Positions 7,722 to 15,536 of a DNA stretch of 21,719 nt are shown here, one piece after another (the first letter of the stretch is position 1; each line of letters opens with the position of its first letter). The stretch lies in contig DNQL01000063.1 in the NCBI GenBank assembly GCA_003500765.1, positions 1 through 21,719 of the forward strand. The letters are read 5' to 3'. Source of the DNA: Elusimicrobiota bacterium (GTDB lineage: Bacteria; Elusimicrobiota; Elusimicrobia; Elusimicrobiales; UBA9959). The notes beneath the pieces were generated by a model. That model searched no databases, had not been told where the DNA came from, and saw only the letters and a program-made list of their open reading frames with translations. Both the position numbers and the translations under genes were made by a program.

Positions 7722-9152
7722 TCAAATTGGATGTCCGTGGGCCCGTCCTCCCTCGCCCTTGATGGCGTACTCCTTCCTGCCGGAGAAATAATCCCGGGCC
7801 AGTTTCGCCGTAGTGCCGGCCAGGAAGGCCAGGGCTATCAGGTTGGGCAGCGCCATGAAGCCGTTGAGCAGCGTGCCCAGCGCCCAGACCAGCGGGACGG
7901 AAACCAGCGCGCCGACCATGATCAGCGCGGTAAAGACCGCCCGGTAGCCTTTTATCCAAGCCGAACCGAACATGTATTCGAAACATTTCTCGCCGTAATA
8001 GCACCAGCCTATCAGCGTGGAGAAACCGAACAGGAAACTCGAGAGCGCGACCACGGCGGAGGCGAACGGAACAGAGGAACTGAGGGCCGCCGCGGTCAGG
8101 TCGCCGCTGGCGCCCTGGAACCGCGGATCCGTCCACATGCCCGAGCTGAGTATCACGAAAGCCGTCATGGAGCAGATCACTATGGTGTCTATGAACACCT
8201 CGAAAACGCCGACCAATCCCTGCTCGGCGGGATGCTTAACGTCGGCTATGCCGTGGGCTATGGGCGAGCTGCCCAGGCCGGCTTCGTTGGACAGCACGCC
8301 GCGGCTGACGCCTATCTGTATGGCCTTGGCCACCGAGGCGCCGGCGAATCCCCCCACCGCGGCGGAAGCCGTGAAGGCGTCGCTGATGATGAGCGCGAAT
8401 ACCTCGGGGATCGCGCCGAAATTCATGACCAGGTAGGCGAGCGTAGCCAGCAGGTAGACCACGATCATGAACGGCACTATCTTTTCGGCGGTATGGGCGA
8501 TGCGCTTTATGCCGCCCAGCAGGACCATCCCCACGGCGATAGTTATAAGGATTCCGGGGACCCACATGGGGACCTGTACCCCGAAGACGAGGTCGGCGGC
8601 CGAGACGAAGGTGCGGGCCACGGTATTTGACTGGGCCATGTTGCCGGTGCCCAGCATGGCGGCGCACATGCCGAAGAAGGCGAAAGCCCAGGCCAGTGCC
8701 TTGCCGGCCTTCCTGTTCGGGATCCCGTGCTCGATATAATACATCGGGCCGCTGGCCAGTTCGCCGGATTCGCGGCGGACGCGGAAATGAACGCCCAGCG
8801 TCGCCTCGGCGAACTTGGTGGCCATGCCGGCGGTGGCGCACATCCACATCCAGAAGATGGCTCCGGGCCCGCCGATAAGGATGGCCGTTGCCACGCCGCC
8901 GATATTCCCGTTCCCGACGGTGGCCGCCAGGGCGGTGGAGAGAGCCTGGAAAGGCGTTATAGTGCCGCCTTTTCCTTCCTTGGCGAAGGCCCCGCTCAGG
9001 GACATTTTAACCGCCCTGGGGAACCCTCTGAGCTGTATGAAACCGGTGCGCAGGGTAAGCCAGCCGCCGACTATCAGCAGGACCAGCGGCATAAGGTAAG
9101 GCTGCCAGACCCAGGCGTCTATGGCGGTTATCGTCGATGTAAGGTTTTCCAT
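7722..9152 (-). CDS. Alanine/glycine:cation symporter (AGCS family)
   Basis: 476 residues with about 10-11 membrane helices. The AGCS signature is clear: the N-terminal TFQAL-like region reads TPFQALSTALAATVGNGNIGG (in two parts, about residues 66-86), then GGPGAIFWMWMCATAGMATKFAE. Later EAGLGSSPIAHGIAD and GWCYYGEKCFEYMFG are also typical. The family imports alanine or glycine with Na+ or H+ across the inner membrane. AAGGAGACGC directly precedes the ATG. It lies 18 nt downstream of the NSS transporter gene, so the two form an amino-acid uptake operon. Length is normal and nothing is broken. Confidence 0.95.
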   Translation of the reverse strand: MENLTSTITAIDAWVWQPYLMPLVLLIVGGWLTLRTGFIQLRGFPRAVKMSLSGAFAKEGKGGTITPFQALSTALAATVGNGNIGGVATAILIGGPGAIFWMWMCATAGMATKFAEATLGVHFRVRRESGELASGPMYYIEHGIPNRKAGKALAWAFAFFGMCAAMLGTGNMAQSNTVARTFVSAADLVFGVQVPMWVPGILITIAVGMVLLGGIKRIAHTAEKIVPFMIVVYLLATLAYLVMNFGAIPEVFALIISDAFTASAAVGGFAGASVAKAIQIGVSRGVLSNEAGLGSSPIAHGIADVKHPAEQGLVGVFEVFIDTIVICSMTAFVILSSGMWTDPRFQGASGDLTAAALSSSVPFASAVVALSSFLFGFSTLIGWCYYGEKCFEYMFGSAWIKGYRAVFTALIMVGALVSVPLVWALGTLLNGFMALPNLIALAFLAGTTAKLARDYFSGRKEYAIKGEGGRAHGHPI

Positions 9153-9170
9153 GCGTCTCCTTGCGGCGGG

Positions 9171-10556
9171 TCAGCCCCCGAACATGCCGCGGGCCGTCAT
9201 TATGATTATGAACAGTATCGCCAGCGGGCAGACATACTTTATCAGGAAGGTCCAGGTCCTGGCGAACGGGAAAGGGCTGCCTTCGGCCTTAAGCTCGGCG
9301 ATGACATTGTCGGCGCCCCAGACCCAGCCGGCGAATATCGCTATAAGCAGCCCGCCGACGGGCAGCGCCCAGTTGTTCCAGACCGTGGCCATCAGCGAAA
9401 GGAAATCCGTGCCGAAGACCGGCAGCTTCGTCAGGGTCGCGGAAGCCCCCTGTGAAAGAGCCGAAGGCACGGCGAGGGCGGTGACGAAGAGAGTCAGCAT
9501 TATCACCGACTTGCGGCGGCACCAGCCCCTGTCCACCAGCGCGGCCACGGGGACTTCAAGCAGCGATATCGCGCTCGACAGCGCGGCCAGCGTCAGCAGG
9601 ACGAAGAAGGCCGCGCCGAACAGAGCACCGCCGGGCATGGAGGCGAAGAGCCCGGGCAGGACGGCGAAGATCAGGCCCGGCCCGCCCTCCGCGGGGTTGA
9701 AGCCGGCCAGCGAAAACCCGGCCGGAAAGATTATGAAACCGGCCAGCAGCGCCACCATCGTGTCCAGCCCGGCCACCCAGGCCGCCGACTTGACCACCGC
9801 GGTCTTCTTGGAAAGATAGCTGCCGTAGGTTATCATGGCACCCATGCCCAGGCTGAGCGAGAAGAAGGCCTGGCCGAGCGCCGCGTTTATCACCGCGATA
9901 TTGGTGATCTCGCTGAAGTCGGGCTTGAGGTAATACGCGAGCCCCTGTGCCGCGCCGGGCAGGGTCAGGGCGCGTACGCCCAGCAGTATCAGCAGGATGA
10001 AGAGGGCCGGCATCATTATCTTGGAGGCCTTTTCGATGCCCTGCCGCACGCCGCCGATGATTATTCCCGCCGTTATCAGCAGGACGGCGAATGAAAGCCA
10101 CACGTTCTTGGACCCGTCGGCGACGAAAGCCCCGAAAAAAGCGCCGGGAGCGGCGCCAGCCACGCCCGTGGCCGCGTACCAGACATAGGCCAGCGTCCAG
10201 CCGGCTATGACCGCGTAGAACGAGAGTATGCCGACGCCGGCCAGCACGCCCAGCGCCCCCACTACCCACCACGGGGTGCGGGGCTTAAGCGTCTGGAAGG
10301 AGCCTATAGGGTCGCGCGCCGCGGCACGGCCTATGGCCAGTTCGGCTATCAGTATAGGGAAGCAGATCACGAAAACGCAGACCAGGTAGAGCAGGACGAA
10401 GATGGCGCCGCCGCCCTTGCCCACCTGCATCGGGAAGCCCCAGATATTGCCCAGGCCCACCGCCGAACCGGCCGCGGCCAGGATAAAACCTATGCTCGAG
10501 CCCCAGGAGCCGCGCTCTTCGGCCGGGACGCACTTTTCGGAGGATTCAATATTCAT
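9171..10556 (-). CDS. Neurotransmitter:sodium symporter (NSS/SNF) family transporter
   Basis: 461 residues and about 11-12 helices. The unwound TM1 sequence AAAGSAVGLGNIWGFP (27-42) and KGGGAIFVLLYL match the LeuT fold. TM6 shows SLSLGMGAMITYGSYLSK. It should import an amino acid with Na+. Odd point: family members usually have Arg in GNxxRFP (LeuT Arg30, an outer gate residue); here it is Gly40. It is first in a minus-strand operon with the AGCS symporter and FKBP. The ATG has only a weak SD (TAGG about 8 nt upstream) behind an AT-rich leader. Confidence 0.93.
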   Translation of the reverse strand: MNIESSEKCVPAEERGSWGSSIGFILAAAGSAVGLGNIWGFPMQVGKGGGAIFVLLYLVCVFVICFPILIAELAIGRAAARDPIGSFQTLKPRTPWWVVGALGVLAGVGILSFYAVIAGWTLAYVWYAATGVAGAAPGAFFGAFVADGSKNVWLSFAVLLITAGIIIGGVRQGIEKASKIMMPALFILLILLGVRALTLPGAAQGLAYYLKPDFSEITNIAVINAALGQAFFSLSLGMGAMITYGSYLSKKTAVVKSAAWVAGLDTMVALLAGFIIFPAGFSLAGFNPAEGGPGLIFAVLPGLFASMPGGALFGAAFFVLLTLAALSSAISLLEVPVAALVDRGWCRRKSVIMLTLFVTALAVPSALSQGASATLTKLPVFGTDFLSLMATVWNNWALPVGGLLIAIFAGWVWGADNVIAELKAEGSPFPFARTWTFLIKYVCPLAILFIIIMTARGMFGG

Positions 10557-10694
10557 AATGTTGCCTATAATACAAAAATACTATGCGGAATATACATATA
10601 ATAGCGCCGCCCCGGTGAAACTTTTCGGCCATACGCGCATCTAAAAATACGGGAGAAGTGGTAAGATAAGAGTATTCCCGGGTTAGGAGGACAG
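10557..10694. promoter_or_regulatory. Divergent intergenic promoter region
   Basis: 138 bp between the divergent NSS operon (minus) and the redox operon (plus). The NSS side (10557-10605) is very AT-rich with several TATAAT/TATTAT-like boxes on both strands but no convincing -35. The plus side has TAAGAT near 10666 as a possible -10 and AGGAGG directly before the DUF4266 ATG. Promoters must be here, but I cannot place them firmly. Confidence 0.45.
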
Positions 10695-10913
10695 ATGACC
10701 ATTTTCCGGATCTTAGCTTTGACCGCGCTCGCGGCCACGGCCTCCGGCTGCGTGCGGGTCAACCAGGTGGACCGCGGCACGCTGTCGAAGCAGACAATGC
10801 AGTTCGAACCGATGGGAAACAGGCAGAGCTTCATTGGTGAATTCCACGCGATACGCGAAGGCTCTTCGGGCGGCGTTAACCAGAGCGCGGGAGGCGGCTG
10901 TGGCTGCAATTAA
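10695..10913 (+). CDS. Small DUF4266-type lipoprotein
   Basis: 72 residues with AGGAGG 7 nt upstream of the ATG. A short signal peptide ends in the lipobox ASGC (Cys19). The mature part carries VDRGTLSKQTMQFEP and a Gly/Ser-rich tail ending GGGCGCN. This is the pattern I associate with DUF4266 (conserved RGxL...M segment and C-terminal GCGCN). Function is unknown. It should be lipid-anchored in the periplasm. The downstream DUF3570 gene starts inside its last codons (14-nt overlap), giving tight coupling. Two Cys in a C-x-C tail, plus CcdA and TlpA-like genes in the same operon, suggest a thiol-redox or metal role, by inference only. Confidence 0.85.
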   Translation: MTIFRILALTALAATASGCVRVNQVDRGTLSKQTMQFEPMGNRQSFIGEFHAIREGSSGGVNQSAGGGCGCN

Positions 10914-12015
10914 AAAGATAGTCCTCTCTTTGTTCCTCGCGGCGGCCCTGGAAGCCTCCGCGCTCGCCGCCACCAGCCTGGACCTGGTGTTCAACTACCT
11001 CTCGCAGGGAGGCAAGGGAGGCAAGCAGGTCTACGACGGGAACGGCGACCAGGACCTTACGATCTACGAGCCGGTCCTCTACGTCAACCACGAGATAGAC
11101 TCGAAGACCGCCGTATTCGGCAGCGTGGTCTACGACCTGCTGAGCTCGGCCTCCAACACAGCCTTCGATACCGGCACAGGCGCCTCCAAAGGCGGCTGGC
11201 AGGACCGCAAGGCCGTCAACGCGGGGTATTCCAAACGCGCCGGCGACTGGATATACACCCCCACCCTGGGTTTCTCCACCGAGCTGTCCTACAAGTCCCT
11301 GTCCGGCGGGCTCAATGTCCAGCGTTTCTTCGCGGAAGAGAACTTCGTCCTCTCGGCGGGAATATTCCATTACGCTGACCAGGCCAAGCCCTGGGACATA
11401 TCGGCCGGGGCCTTCCGCAAGTGGCAGGACAAGACCACCGATTCCGCCAACCTGAGCGTAACACAGCTGCTGAGCGAGCGTGACATGGTCCTGGCCGGGG
11501 TCAGCTACACCGCCCAGAACGGCTACCTGGAAGGCACTCGCAATACCGTGGATACCGGCACGCGCGTCGAAGAGGTGCTGCCGGGCTACCGCGAGAAATA
11601 CACCCTTAGCGGCCGCTACGTCCGCTCGCTCAGGGAGAACCTGGCCCTGCACCTGGATTACCGGTATTACACCGACAGCTGGGACATAAAATCCCACACC
11701 CTGGAACCCGCTCTGGCCGTCTCCTTCGCCGAGGACAAAGGTCTCTACCGAGTCTTCTACCGGTTCTATTCGCAGAGCGAGGCCGAATACTACCAGGACT
11801 CCTTTCTCTCGGGAGCCAGGACGTATATGACGTCGGACTCGGACCTGGACAAATTCTCGGCCAACGAGATCGGCGTGCAGTTCACCTACGCTCCCGAACG
11901 CTGGGAAGGGATGATGGGCGGAGACTGGACCTGGGGCGGCACCGCCCTCTACTACGACCGCTCCAACGACCTCGACGCCGTGATCATGCAGCTCAGCCTG
12001 GGGGTGAAGTTCTGA
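10900..12015 (+). CDS. DUF3570 family protein, probable outer-membrane beta-barrel
   Basis: 371 residues from a GTG at 10900. I prefer this to the ATG at 10834 because GGGAGG lies 5-6 nt upstream and the GTG form starts with a proper signal peptide (AAIKKIVLSLFLAAALEASALA). The mature protein is rich in alternating aromatic/polar strands (for example LALHLDYRYYTDSW) and ends LSLGVKF, the terminal Phe of outer-membrane barrels. Near the N-terminus are DLLSSAS (79-85) and DTGTGAS (90-96), which resemble the Dxx(S/T)GA(S/T) site modified by ApbE. The next gene is ApbE, one nt after this stop. The family is functionally uncharacterised to my knowledge. A barrel or surface redox role is inferred. 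Confidence 0.85.
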   Translation: MAAIKKIVLSLFLAAALEASALAATSLDLVFNYLSQGGKGGKQVYDGNGDQDLTIYEPVLYVNHEIDSKTAVFGSVVYDLLSSASNTAFDTGTGASKGGWQDRKAVNAGYSKRAGDWIYTPTLGFSTELSYKSLSGGLNVQRFFAEENFVLSAGIFHYADQAKPWDISAGAFRKWQDKTTDSANLSVTQLLSERDMVLAGVSYTAQNGYLEGTRNTVDTGTRVEEVLPGYREKYTLSGRYVRSLRENLALHLDYRYYTDSWDIKSHTLEPALAVSFAEDKGLYRVFYRFYSQSEAEYYQDSFLSGARTYMTSDSDLDKFSANEIGVQFTYAPERWEGMMGGDWTWGGTALYYDRSNDLDAVIMQLSLGVKF

Positions 12016-12016
12016 T

Positions 12017-12973
12017 ATGACGCAGCCGGTGGCCGTCAAAAGGACCCTCATGGGGTCCCCTTTCGAAATGACCGCCTGGCCGGGAGGGCCGGCCGGCTCG
12101 GCCGAGGCCGCCATACTCACCGCCTTCGACGAGGTCGCCCGGGTCGAGGACCTCATCACCGACTGGCGCGACAGCCCGCTGGAGCGGCTCAACGCCGCGG
12201 CCGGCGGACCGCCGGTCAAAGTGAGCCCGGAGCTCTTCGACCTGGTCGAATTCGCCCTGGGCGTCTGCCGCGACTCAGGAGGAGCCTTCGACATAACCTA
12301 CGCCTCCGTCGGCCTGCTCTGGCGCGAGGCCTTCCGCACCGGCGTCCCCCCGTCCGACGCGGCTATCGACGCCGCCCTGCGGACCGTCGGGCACTGGAAA
12401 GTGGAGATGGACCGGGAAAAGGGGACCATACGCCTGCCGGAAAAAGGTATGCGCATCGGACTGGGCTCCATCGGCAAAGGCTACGGCGTCGACAGGGCGG
12501 CCAGGGTCCTGACGGACCTGGGGCTCAGGAACTTCTTCGTCAACGGCGCCGGCGACATACGCTTAGCCTCCGCCCCGGGCGCGCCCAGGCCCTGGCGCGT
12601 GGCCGTGAAGAACCCTTTCGCCGCCGACGGCAGGTCCGCCGCCATGCTCGAGCTCCGCTCCGGCGGCGTGGCCACCTCCGGCGATTACGAGAGATACTTC
12701 ACCCATGAAGGGAAGAAATACCATCACATCATCGACGCGCGCACGGGGCGCGTCCGGTCGGATATAGCCAGCGTCACGGTGACGGCTTCGACGGCCGCGC
12801 TGGCCAACGCCTACGCCACTTCCGTAATGGCGCTGGGCCCGGAGGAGGGCGCCGCCTTCCTCCGCCGCAGGCGCGACGCCTCCGGCTTCATAATCTCGGC
12901 GTCGGGAAAAGTGGAAAGCTGCAATATACGGACGGCGCCGGCAGAGAGGATATATGCTGCAGGTAAACCTTGA
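12017..12973 (+). CDS. apbE: ApbE-family FAD:protein FMN transferase
   Basis: 318 residues. Family motifs in order: MGSPFEMTA (12-20), FDITYASVGLLW (91-102), GLGSIGKGYGVDRAA (148-162), VNGAGDI (175-181), SGDYERYF (221-228) and HHIIDARTG (236-244). The enzyme moves FMN from FAD onto a Ser/Thr of target proteins, normally in the periplasm. Two oddities: there is no signal peptide or lipobox (an in-frame stop at 12005-12007 rules out an earlier start), and the Mg2+-site Asp of the usual ADALAT motif is Asn264 in ANAYAT, with Thr268 kept. The start follows the DUF3570 stop by one nt, so translation is probably coupled. It overlaps ccdA by 20 nt. Activity should not be assumed. Confidence 0.93.
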   Translation: MTQPVAVKRTLMGSPFEMTAWPGGPAGSAEAAILTAFDEVARVEDLITDWRDSPLERLNAAAGGPPVKVSPELFDLVEFALGVCRDSGGAFDITYASVGLLWREAFRTGVPPSDAAIDAALRTVGHWKVEMDREKGTIRLPEKGMRIGLGSIGKGYGVDRAARVLTDLGLRNFFVNGAGDIRLASAPGAPRPWRVAVKNPFAADGRSAAMLELRSGGVATSGDYERYFTHEGKKYHHIIDARTGRVRSDIASVTVTASTAALANAYATSVMALGPEEGAAFLRRRRDASGFIISASGKVESCNIRTAPAERIYAAGKP

Positions 12974-13631
12974 ATCGATATCGCTGATGACCTTCCTGGG
13001 GGTCTATGTCTCCGGGCTGCTGACCTCTCTCACCCCCTGTGTCTACCCGATACTGCCGATAGTCATCGGCTACCTGGGTTCGCGCGAGGGCGGCCCCTGG
13101 AAGCGCTTCATAGCCAGTCTCTCTTATATAATCGGCATGGCGCTGGTCTACTCGGCGCTCGGAATGGCGGCGGCCATGACCGGCTCGCTGTTCGGCTCGC
13201 TGACCACCAATACCTGGGTATACCTCGGCTTCGGGCTGCTCATGCTCTTCCTCGGCGGCAGCATGATGGACTGGTACTACATACCCATGCCCAACCTGCC
13301 GGGCCTGGCGCCCAAGTCGCTGAAAGAGTCGCCCGTCGTGGGGCCGTTCGTCATGGGCCTGACCTCCGGCATGGTCGCCTCCCCCTGCACCGCCCCGGTG
13401 CTGGGCAGCCTGCTCATATATGTCGCCGCGCAGAAAGCCGTGGTTACCGGGGGCCTCCTGCTATTCAGCTTCTCTATGGGCCTGAGCAGCATGCTGCTCG
13501 TGATAGGTTTCCTCGCCGGCTCGGTAATGCCCAAGTCCGGCGCCTGGATGGTAAAGGTAAAGAAGGCGCTGGCGCTGCTGATAATGGGCGCGGGCGTATA
13601 TTTCATCTACACGGCCGGCACGCTGGCCTAG
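12954..13631 (+). CDS. ccdA: CcdA/DsbD-type thiol:disulfide transmembrane protein
   Basis: 225 residues and six hydrophobic helices. The two family Cys motifs are present, TPCVYPILP (Cys29) and SPCTAPVLG (Cys145). These carry electrons from cytoplasmic thioredoxin through the inner membrane to periplasmic acceptors. It is the CcdA-size core without the flanking DsbD alpha and gamma domains. AGAGG lies 5 nt before the ATG, inside the end of apbE. The natural acceptor is the TlpA-like protein encoded 9 nt downstream. Confidence 0.93.
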   Translation: MLQVNLESISLMTFLGVYVSGLLTSLTPCVYPILPIVIGYLGSREGGPWKRFIASLSYIIGMALVYSALGMAAAMTGSLFGSLTTNTWVYLGFGLLMLFLGGSMMDWYYIPMPNLPGLAPKSLKESPVVGPFVMGLTSGMVASPCTAPVLGSLLIYVAAQKAVVTGGLLLFSFSMGLSSMLLVIGFLAGSVMPKSGAWMVKVKKALALLIMGAGVYFIYTAGTLA

Positions 13632-13640
13632 GAGGCGTTT

Positions 13641-14096
13641 ATGAAGAAGATGATAGCGGCTTTCGCGCTGGCCCTGCTGACCGCGCCCGCCATGGCGGCT
13701 TCCACCGACACCGTGAAGGACTTCTCGCTCAAAGGCCTCGACGGCAAGAAATACAGCCTGTCGGACAGTTTGGGCAAGGGTTATATCGTCATCAACTTCT
13801 GGGCAGCCTGGTGCTCTACCTGCAAGGAAGAGATCCCGGAACTGGCGGAGCTTATGAAGCAGCCCGGGGCGGACAAGGTACTTTTCCTGGGCGTGAATGT
13901 CGGGGACAAGGCATCCAAGGCGGCAAAATTCGTGAATAAATACGAGTATCCGTACAAACCTCTCCTGGACTCCGACAAATCGGTCTCAAAGGATTACGCG
14001 GTCATGGGCATCCCCGTTACCGTAATAATCGACAAGAAAGGGAAGATAGTCTTCCGCGGTTCCCGCCCCCCCAAGAAGTTCGACTTCGGCAAATAG
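13641..14096 (+). CDS. TlpA/ResA-like periplasmic thioredoxin
   Basis: 151 residues with AGGAGG before the ATG. A signal peptide (about 1-19, AMA cleavage) is followed by an AhpC/TSA-TlpA fold: DFSLKGLDGKKYSL, then the active site FWAAWCSTCKEE (Cys58, Cys61), and the cis-Pro loop MGIPVTVIID (Pro125). It should be reduced by CcdA and pass electrons to exported thiol targets, perhaps the CxC tail of the DUF4266 lipoprotein. It is the last gene of the five-gene operon and is followed by a strong terminator. Confidence 0.93.
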   Translation: MKKMIAAFALALLTAPAMAASTDTVKDFSLKGLDGKKYSLSDSLGKGYIVINFWAAWCSTCKEEIPELAELMKQPGADKVLFLGVNVGDKASKAAKFVNKYEYPYKPLLDSDKSVSKDYAVMGIPVTVIIDKKGKIVFRGSRPPKKFDFGK

Positions 14097-14111
14097 CCCG
14101 CCCAAAAGCGG

Positions 14112-14141
14112 AAGCCCCGGGACAAGTCCCGGGGCTTTTTT
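14112..14141 (+). terminator. Intrinsic terminator of the DUF4266-TlpA operon
   Basis: Perfect 12-bp stem AAGCCCCGGGAC / GTCCCGGGGCTT with a two-base apex (effectively a tetraloop) and a six-to-seven T tract, 15 nt after the TlpA-like stop codon. Confidence 0.93.
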
Positions 14142-14147
14142 CGCCTT

Positions 14148-14180
14148 AAAACACAAAACCCCGGGGATTTCACCCGGGGC
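14148..14180 (-). terminator. Intrinsic terminator downstream of tRNA-Met
   Basis: On the minus strand CCCCGGG, a 7-nt loop and CCCGGGG are followed by TTTTGTGTTTT. It lies about 45 nt beyond the 3' end of the tRNA-Met and faces the TlpA terminator back to back. Confidence 0.8.
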
Positions 14181-14223
14181 TGGTCCTGACATTTCTCGTC
14201 TCAGGTTCGAATACCGTTAAAAC

Positions 14224-14300
<77 letters not shown>

Positions 14301-14305
14301 TAAGA

Positions 14306-14334
14306 AGTATAGCACAAGTTGCGGGACAAAGCAA
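14306..14334 (-). promoter_or_regulatory. Promoter of tRNA-Met
   Basis: On the minus strand TTGCTT, 17 nt, TATACT. The -10 box ends only 5 nt before tRNA base 1, so the predicted start coincides with the mature 5' end. Confidence 0.65.
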
Positions 14335-14492
14335 ATCCTCGTCGGAGAAATAAATGTTTTAAGCCGGTGATCTCTACTGACTACTCGCAAAAGTGATCAA
14401 CTAAAAGTAGTGATCGGATTTGTGATCGGTTTGAGTAAAGAACCGGAATGTGATGCCTAGTGGTGCCTACTGGATGCTGCTGACCTTCCCCC
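14308..14492. repeat. Repeat copy A (left-type), GTGATC family
   Basis: Non-coding module resembling copy B (15739-15895) in order: TATAGCACAAG, a TCGGAGAAA block, (G/T)ATCTCTA, then a 25-bp perfect match (14409-14433 with 15841-15865) containing GTGATCGGATTTGTGATCG, and finally GACCTTCCCCC. It lies between the tRNA-Met promoter and the 3' end of the Fic gene. This accounts for most of the gap before that gene. Confidence 0.8.
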
Positions 14493-14531
14493 AGAAAACC
14501 AGACCAGTTGAAGGTTGTTAAATTAACCTTA

Positions 14532-15533
14532 CTATTTAAGCAAATACTTCGTATTTTTGTGCGTGCCTTCCGTGGAGACTATCCCGGCTATCAACAGTGG
14601 CTTCAGAGCATAGTGAGCTCCGGGCGCGGTTAGACGCAGGGCGCGGGCTATTTCCCTGATGCCCAGCGGGCCACGCTCACGCAGGGTGCGCAGGAGTTTT
14701 TCTTGACGCAAGGTCAGCGACACCGGCAGCCCCTTATCCTTCAAGCCAAAGGCGGCCATACGGCCCTGTACCCGCTCAAGTGTTTCAAGCACGGCCTCGG
14801 ACATGAACTCCAGCCAAGAACCCAGGTCCTCCCCCTCAACCTGCACTCGCTGGAGGGCTTTTATGTACAGGGCGCGGTTCTCAAGCAATATTTCATCCAG
14901 GGCGAAGACATGAAGAGTATCAAAACCAGCCCTATAGAGCTGCCAGGTAGCCAGTGCACGGGCCACACGCCCATTGCCGTCACGAAAAGGATGGATCTCC
15001 ACAAAGCGCAGATGAAGCATGGCCGACGAGAATACAGCCGGTAGATCATTGGCATCAGTATCTAGCCAATGCAGCAACTGACGCATAAGGCCGGGAACCT
15101 GCTTCCATGGGGCGCCCACATGCAGACCAGCCCGCACATCCAACCGCCGATAAGCGCCTATGGGGCCATCGTCGCAGGCCCCCTCGCCCATAAGCTTATG
15201 CAGGAATAGAACGTCTTTCTCGGTAACATGCGCGGCCTTCTCGCGCTTTTGCAGCCATTCCAGCGCAGCAAGATAGTTCTGGGCCATGCGCACGTCTTTG
15301 TTGGGATAGCCAAGAGCCTTTTTCCCCTCCATCAGGCCCTTCACGGCCTCAAGGGACAGCGTACAGCCCTCTATGGCGGTTGACCCCCAGGCGGCGCGGG
15401 CCATGGCGTCTTTTACCAAGGAGGGCACCCAGGGAACCTTTACGGCAGAGGCGCGGATCTGCTCTTTGATCTCCGTTATGCTTTCCAAGAGACGATAGAC
15501 CCTGGCTGGGACTTTAAATTCAGGCTTATACAT
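14532..15533 (-). CDS. Class II Fic-domain protein with C-terminal winged helix
   Basis: 333 residues. An N-terminal helical region carries the inhibitory motif STAIEG (51-56, S/TxxxE-G/N). The Fic core has the full catalytic motif HPFRDGNGRVAR (181-192) with His181. Residues about 275-333 look like a winged helix-turn-helix (REIARALRLTAPGAHYALKPLL). Fic enzymes usually transfer AMP to protein hydroxyls. The N-terminal inhibitory helix makes this a self-restrained class II protein like the Shewanella SoFic type, so no separate antitoxin is needed, and none is seen. The ATG lacks an SD and the predicted transcript starts at the ATG itself. Flanked by repeats A and C. The target is unknown; the HTH suggests autoregulation. 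Confidence 0.93.
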   Translation of the reverse strand: MYKPEFKVPARVYRLLESITEIKEQIRASAVKVPWVPSLVKDAMARAAWGSTAIEGCTLSLEAVKGLMEGKKALGYPNKDVRMAQNYLAALEWLQKREKAAHVTEKDVLFLHKLMGEGACDDGPIGAYRRLDVRAGLHVGAPWKQVPGLMRQLLHWLDTDANDLPAVFSSAMLHLRFVEIHPFRDGNGRVARALATWQLYRAGFDTLHVFALDEILLENRALYIKALQRVQVEGEDLGSWLEFMSEAVLETLERVQGRMAAFGLKDKGLPVSLTLRQEKLLRTLRERGPLGIREIARALRLTAPGAHYALKPLLIAGIVSTEGTHKNTKYLLK

Positions 15534-15536
15534 GAA

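Noticed and set aside
10876..12294. 472-codon minus-strand open frame
   Set aside because: Lies antisense across DUF3570 and the start of apbE, both of which show real motifs and an operon layout.
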